Positions 5,601 through 7,536 of a stretch of DNA of 7,536 nucleotides are shown here, one piece after another. Positions within the stretch are counted from its first letter, which is position 1. Each line of letters begins with the position of its first letter. Source of the stretch: Actinomycetota bacterium (GTDB lineage: Bacteria > Actinomycetota > Humimicrobiia > Humimicrobiales > Humimicrobiaceae); assembly GCA_023379515.1 (NCBI GenBank), contig JAMCQQ010000403.1, positions 1-7,536 on the forward strand, in the 5' to 3' direction. Under the pieces are notes generated by a model. That model did not search any database and was not told where the DNA came from. It saw nothing but the letters and a program-made list of their open reading frames with translations. Made by a program: the position numbers and the translations under genes.

Positions 5601-5826
5601 GGAAGCATCTAAAATTTCGTGATAGCAATAAAGGAAAATTTTAAGAGCCATGATGGGTATTTCAAAAACACGCCGTCTTTTCCCCGGCGAGTAAAAGCCA
5701 GCTCATTTTCAGGCTTTGCTCCCCTCCCGGAGGAGGAACCATTCCCGCTTAAGCCTTCAAATGGTTTTCTCAATACCCATCCTGGCTTATCAATTTATTT
5801 TTTATCACGAAATTTTAGATGCTAGC
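5601..5826 (+). mobile_element. 226-bp MITE-like non-autonomous element, copy B (inverted relative to A)
   Basis: Carries GCATCTAAAATTTCGTGA at the left (5605-5622) and its complement at the right (5805-5822), each preceded on the outside by four variable bases. It is flanked by perfect 9-bp direct repeats TATGTAATT. The whole sequence aligns gap-free to the reverse complement of copy A. Its perfect duplication, against one mismatch for A, hints that B inserted later. It occupies most of the 321-base gap between the DUF2400 gene and the LCP gene and contains no transposase. Confidence 0.87.
5647..5786. repeat. Inner inverted repeat and GC-rich core of copy B
   Basis: GCCATGATGGGTATT (5647-5661) pairs with AATACCCATCCTGGC (5772-5786) with one mismatch (T for G). 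The GC-rich core lies between them. The hairpin that is GGCTTTT/AAAAGCC in copy A has one mismatch here (GTCTTTT), so its pairing was not kept by a compensating change. Confidence 0.6.
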
Positions 5827-5835
5827 TATGTAATT
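5827..5835. repeat. Right target-site duplication of element copy B
   Basis: TATGTAATT, an exact copy of 5592-5600, four bases outside the conserved GATGC end on this side as on the left. Confidence 0.8.
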
Positions 5836-5843
5836 TTTATGAT

Positions 5844-5871
5844 TTCATATATTTCAAATAAAATGTATAAT
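5844..5871 (+). promoter_or_regulatory. Sigma-A-type promoter of the LCP gene
   Basis: A perfect TATAAT (5866-5871) has TTCATA (4/6 to TTGACA) at 5844-5849, a 16-base spacer. It lies just outside the right end of element B, so the promoter is native sequence and survived the insertion. The leader to the TTG start at 5920 would be about 42 bases. Confidence 0.5.
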
Positions 5872-5919
5872 GAAAAAAAATTATTTTTAAAATAGTAAAA
5901 ATAAAAGGAGGAAAGCAGG

Positions 5920-7203
5920 TTGGGCAGCAATATAAAAAGTAAGATAAAATATATATTTGTTTTTGTATGTGTTCTGGTGCTTGTTGCACTTCTTTCACCT
6001 TCATATGTCAGCGCAGGGAACGGTGCACAGGTCGAGCAATTTGTTTCACGTTTTTACCAGGTCTGTCTGGACAGGCAGCCCGACCAGGATGGCTTGAACA
6101 AGTGGGTCGATTCCTTACTTGATGGTACAAAGACAGGGGCAGATGTTGCCAAAGGTTTTATTTTCAGTGCAGAGTTTACCGAAAAAAATTATAATAACGA
6201 AACATTTGTAACTATTTTATATAGAGCTTTTTTTGACAGGGAACCCGATGCTACAGGGTTTAATTCCTGGGTTTCAAAATTAAATAAAGGAACTTCAAGA
6301 CAGGCAGTAGTTGACGGGTTTACTCATTCCCAGGAATTTGCGGATCTTTGCTCAAAATATGGGATCCTTCCATTTGCCGGAGCTGCCTCTACAACTACGA
6401 CCACAACAGGCGGCGGGGCAATAACCGGAACCGGTTCAGGATTTGCTTCAGGAAATAAGGTCAACTTCATTATCTGGGGTGATGACAGCGGAATGGGCAG
6501 ACCGGGCGGCAGAGTAAATGGCAGAACCGACCAGAATTTATTTGTACATTTAAACCTTGATACCAATCAGGCATACATAGTAACAATACCGCGTGACACA
6601 TGGGCAGCAATTCCGGGTCACAGCAAGCAGAAAATAAATGCAGCTCATGCTATTGGCGGCAACGATCTTGCCGTAAGAACTTTTGAGCAATTTACAGGCA
6701 TGAAAATTGATTTCTACGTAATAACTGATTTTGACGGATTTCAGCCTCTTATAGATGCTCTTGGGGGAGTTACCACTACAGTTGAGGAAAATATTGCTGA
6801 CAGTTTTTCGGGATGCTTTTTGAACAAGGGCACATGGGCACTAAATGGGGCACAAGCTTTGGCACTATCCAGGGCAAGACACGGCAGGGTTCTTTACGGT
6901 GGTGGAGCATTTGCAAGGGAACATCAGGCTGGTATGCTTATTGCAGATCTTCTTGTTCAGAAAAGGGGAATGGTAAGTTCCGGGAACCTGGGTGAATTCC
7001 TTGGATTCCTGAGTCAGTTTGTATGGTCAAATATATCGATAGATCAGGCTGCAAGGATTTTGCCCTCACTGCTTAATATAAGCAGAAGCAATATTATTGT
7101 AACGACTTTCCCGGCATGGCCCCAAAACTTTGGAAAAGCAAGTGCCGTTGGATATAACGAAGCGGAAAAGAATGCATTTTTTAGAAATATTGCAGCACAA
7201 TAG
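5920..7203 (+). CDS. Secreted DUF4214 + LytR-CpsA-Psr (LCP) fusion protein
   Basis: LCP enzymes attach wall polymers such as teichoic acids or capsule to peptidoglycan outside the cell. TTG start, with AGGAGG (5906-5911) 8 bases upstream; 427 residues. A basic start and hydrophobic helix (11-27) end in a signal-peptidase-like site YVSA-GN (about residue 32), so it may be released rather than anchored. Residues 38-145 are two DUF4214-type units (RFYQVCLDRQPDQDGLNKWV and LYRAFFDREPDATGFNSWV, each followed by a GF-x-x-S-x-EF motif). A Thr/Gly linker spans 157-178. The LCP domain (181-345) shows GRTDQN (201-206), TIPRDTW (222-228), KINAAHAIGG (238-247), DFDGFQPLIDALGGV (270-284), LNGAQALALSRAR (308-320) and a variant arginine element FAREHQ (331-336) in place of the usual R-x-x-RQQ. 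The key Asp and Arg residues are present. It stands alone on its own promoter. Confidence 0.88.
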   Translation: MGSNIKSKIKYIFVFVCVLVLVALLSPSYVSAGNGAQVEQFVSRFYQVCLDRQPDQDGLNKWVDSLLDGTKTGADVAKGFIFSAEFTEKNYNNETFVTILYRAFFDREPDATGFNSWVSKLNKGTSRQAVVDGFTHSQEFADLCSKYGILPFAGAASTTTTTTGGGAITGTGSGFASGNKVNFIIWGDDSGMGRPGGRVNGRTDQNLFVHLNLDTNQAYIVTIPRDTWAAIPGHSKQKINAAHAIGGNDLAVRTFEQFTGMKIDFYVITDFDGFQPLIDALGGVTTTVEENIADSFSGCFLNKGTWALNGAQALALSRARHGRVLYGGGAFAREHQAGMLIADLLVQKRGMVSSGNLGEFLGFLSQFVWSNISIDQAARILPSLLNISRSNIIVTTFPAWPQNFGKASAVGYNEAEKNAFFRNIAAQ

Positions 7204-7329
7204 CTGTACACAATAACTGTTACTAAAATGTAACCGGCTGAAAAATACTTGCTGCTGGCTGGCAGATAATTTGAGTAGCTTGCTATTTAAATTTTCCATA
7301 TATATCCATGTTTAAAAGGATGTTTTTCA

Positions 7330-7536
7330 TTGCTGGGCTTAAATGAAAAAATTAAGGAGCTTGCCAGGAAAGGTAAATCCATTAATGTTGCCATCGCAGG
7401 TTTAGGGCAAATGGGTAAAGCTTTAATTTCCCATCTCAATGATCTTCCGGGATTTAAAATACTTGCCGTTGCAGATAGAGATCCAAAAAAGATTACAGAT
7501 ATGGTTGAAGTTTGGATAAAGTACTTTTTAGAGAAG
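7330..7536 (+). CDS. Rossmann NAD(P)-binding oxidoreductase, N-terminus; probably interrupted
   Basis: Starts at TTG with AAAAGGA (7314-7320) 9 bases upstream and runs off the window after 69 codons. After a charged helix (LGLNEKIKELARKGKS), residues 18-52 form a beta-alpha-beta NAD(P) site: INVAIAGLGQMGKAL has the Gly-x-Gly-x-x-Gly loop and ILAVADRDPKK ends the second strand with the acidic residue. This N-terminal layout is that of homoserine-dehydrogenase-like proteins with a SAF domain, so that family is likely, but too little is visible to be firm. From codon 60 (7509) the DNA is an exact copy of the repeat end at 2553-2580, so the last nine residues (VWIKYFLEK) are probably not native and the gene is likely broken by an insertion. 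The 126-base gap before it holds no clear promoter or terminator. Confidence 0.65.
   Translation, partial: MLGLNEKIKELARKGKSINVAIAGLGQMGKALISHLNDLPGFKILAVADRDPKKITDMVEVWIKYFLEK
7509..7536 (+). repeat. Start of a second repeat or insertion element, cut by the window edge
   Basis: The last 28 bases are the exact reverse complement of 2553-2580. The match begins at AGTTTGGATAAAG (7509) and has not ended at the edge. Flanking bases differ outside the match at both copies, so 7509 is probably a true element end, lying inside a coding region. Confidence 0.7.

Noticed and set aside
5265..5651. A 128-codon minus-strand reading frame opposite the DUF2400 gene
   Set aside because: It lies antisense to a well-supported conserved gene, resembles no family, and has no convincing start site; it is a shadow frame.
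2596..5826. The two elements and the genes between them as one composite transposon
   Set aside because: Each copy has its own different 9-bp duplication on both sides, which shows two separate insertions. The outer flanks (2587-2595 and 5827-5835) do not match each other.
7219..7234. GTTAC-TAAAAT-GTAAC hairpin after the LCP gene as a terminator
   Set aside because: A five-pair stem with no following T-run is too weak to call.
1..7536. CRISPR arrays, tRNA or rRNA genes, riboswitches
   Set aside because: No regularly spaced short repeats and no cloverleaf or rRNA-like stretches were seen by eye; the gaps between genes are AT-rich spacers or the repeats described.

Overview
The window looks like a piece of an AT-rich genome from an anaerobic, probably single-membrane (Gram-positive-type) bacterium. 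The clues are strong AGGAGG-type ribosome binding sites, frequent TTG/GTG starts, a FliA/WhiG-type sigma factor, a LytR-CpsA-Psr (LCP) cell-wall protein and an A-type flavo-diiron protein of the kind that detoxifies O2 or NO in anaerobes. The lineage cannot be named from the sequence alone.

Layout, left to right. (1) The C-terminal half of an MFS transporter, cut by the window edge. (2) A very AT-rich spacer with a nested palindrome and a sigma-A-like promoter, leading into a sigma-28-family sigma factor whose middle (sigma-3) part is an Asn/Glu-rich stretch. (3) Just after it, a well-formed sigma-28-type promoter in front of two small genes: a Phd/YefM-antitoxin-like protein with no recognisable toxin, and a 100-residue helical-repeat protein. 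(4) A repeat end of at least 28 bp and a 226-bp miniature transposable element (copy A). (5) A tight block of three genes: a stand-alone FNR-type flavin reductase, FprA flavo-diiron protein (apparently starting at a non-canonical ACG codon) and a TIGR02757/DUF2400 protein. (6) A second 226-bp copy of the miniature element (copy B), inverted relative to A. (7) A promoter and a secreted DUF4214-LCP fusion. (8) The start of a Rossmann-fold oxidoreductase (homoserine-dehydrogenase-like/SAF type), which runs after about 60 codons into the same 28-bp repeat seen at 2553-2580 and is probably interrupted.

How the parts fit: the FNR-type reductase most likely delivers NAD(P)H electrons to FprA. The sigma factor may drive the small two-gene unit beside it. 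The strongest new signal is the mobile-element structure. Both 226-bp copies have the same architecture (18-bp perfect terminal inverted repeats, a second 15-bp inner inverted repeat, a GC-rich core with hairpins), and each is flanked at the same offset by its own 9-bp target duplication. A different repeat family has ends at 2580 and 7509.
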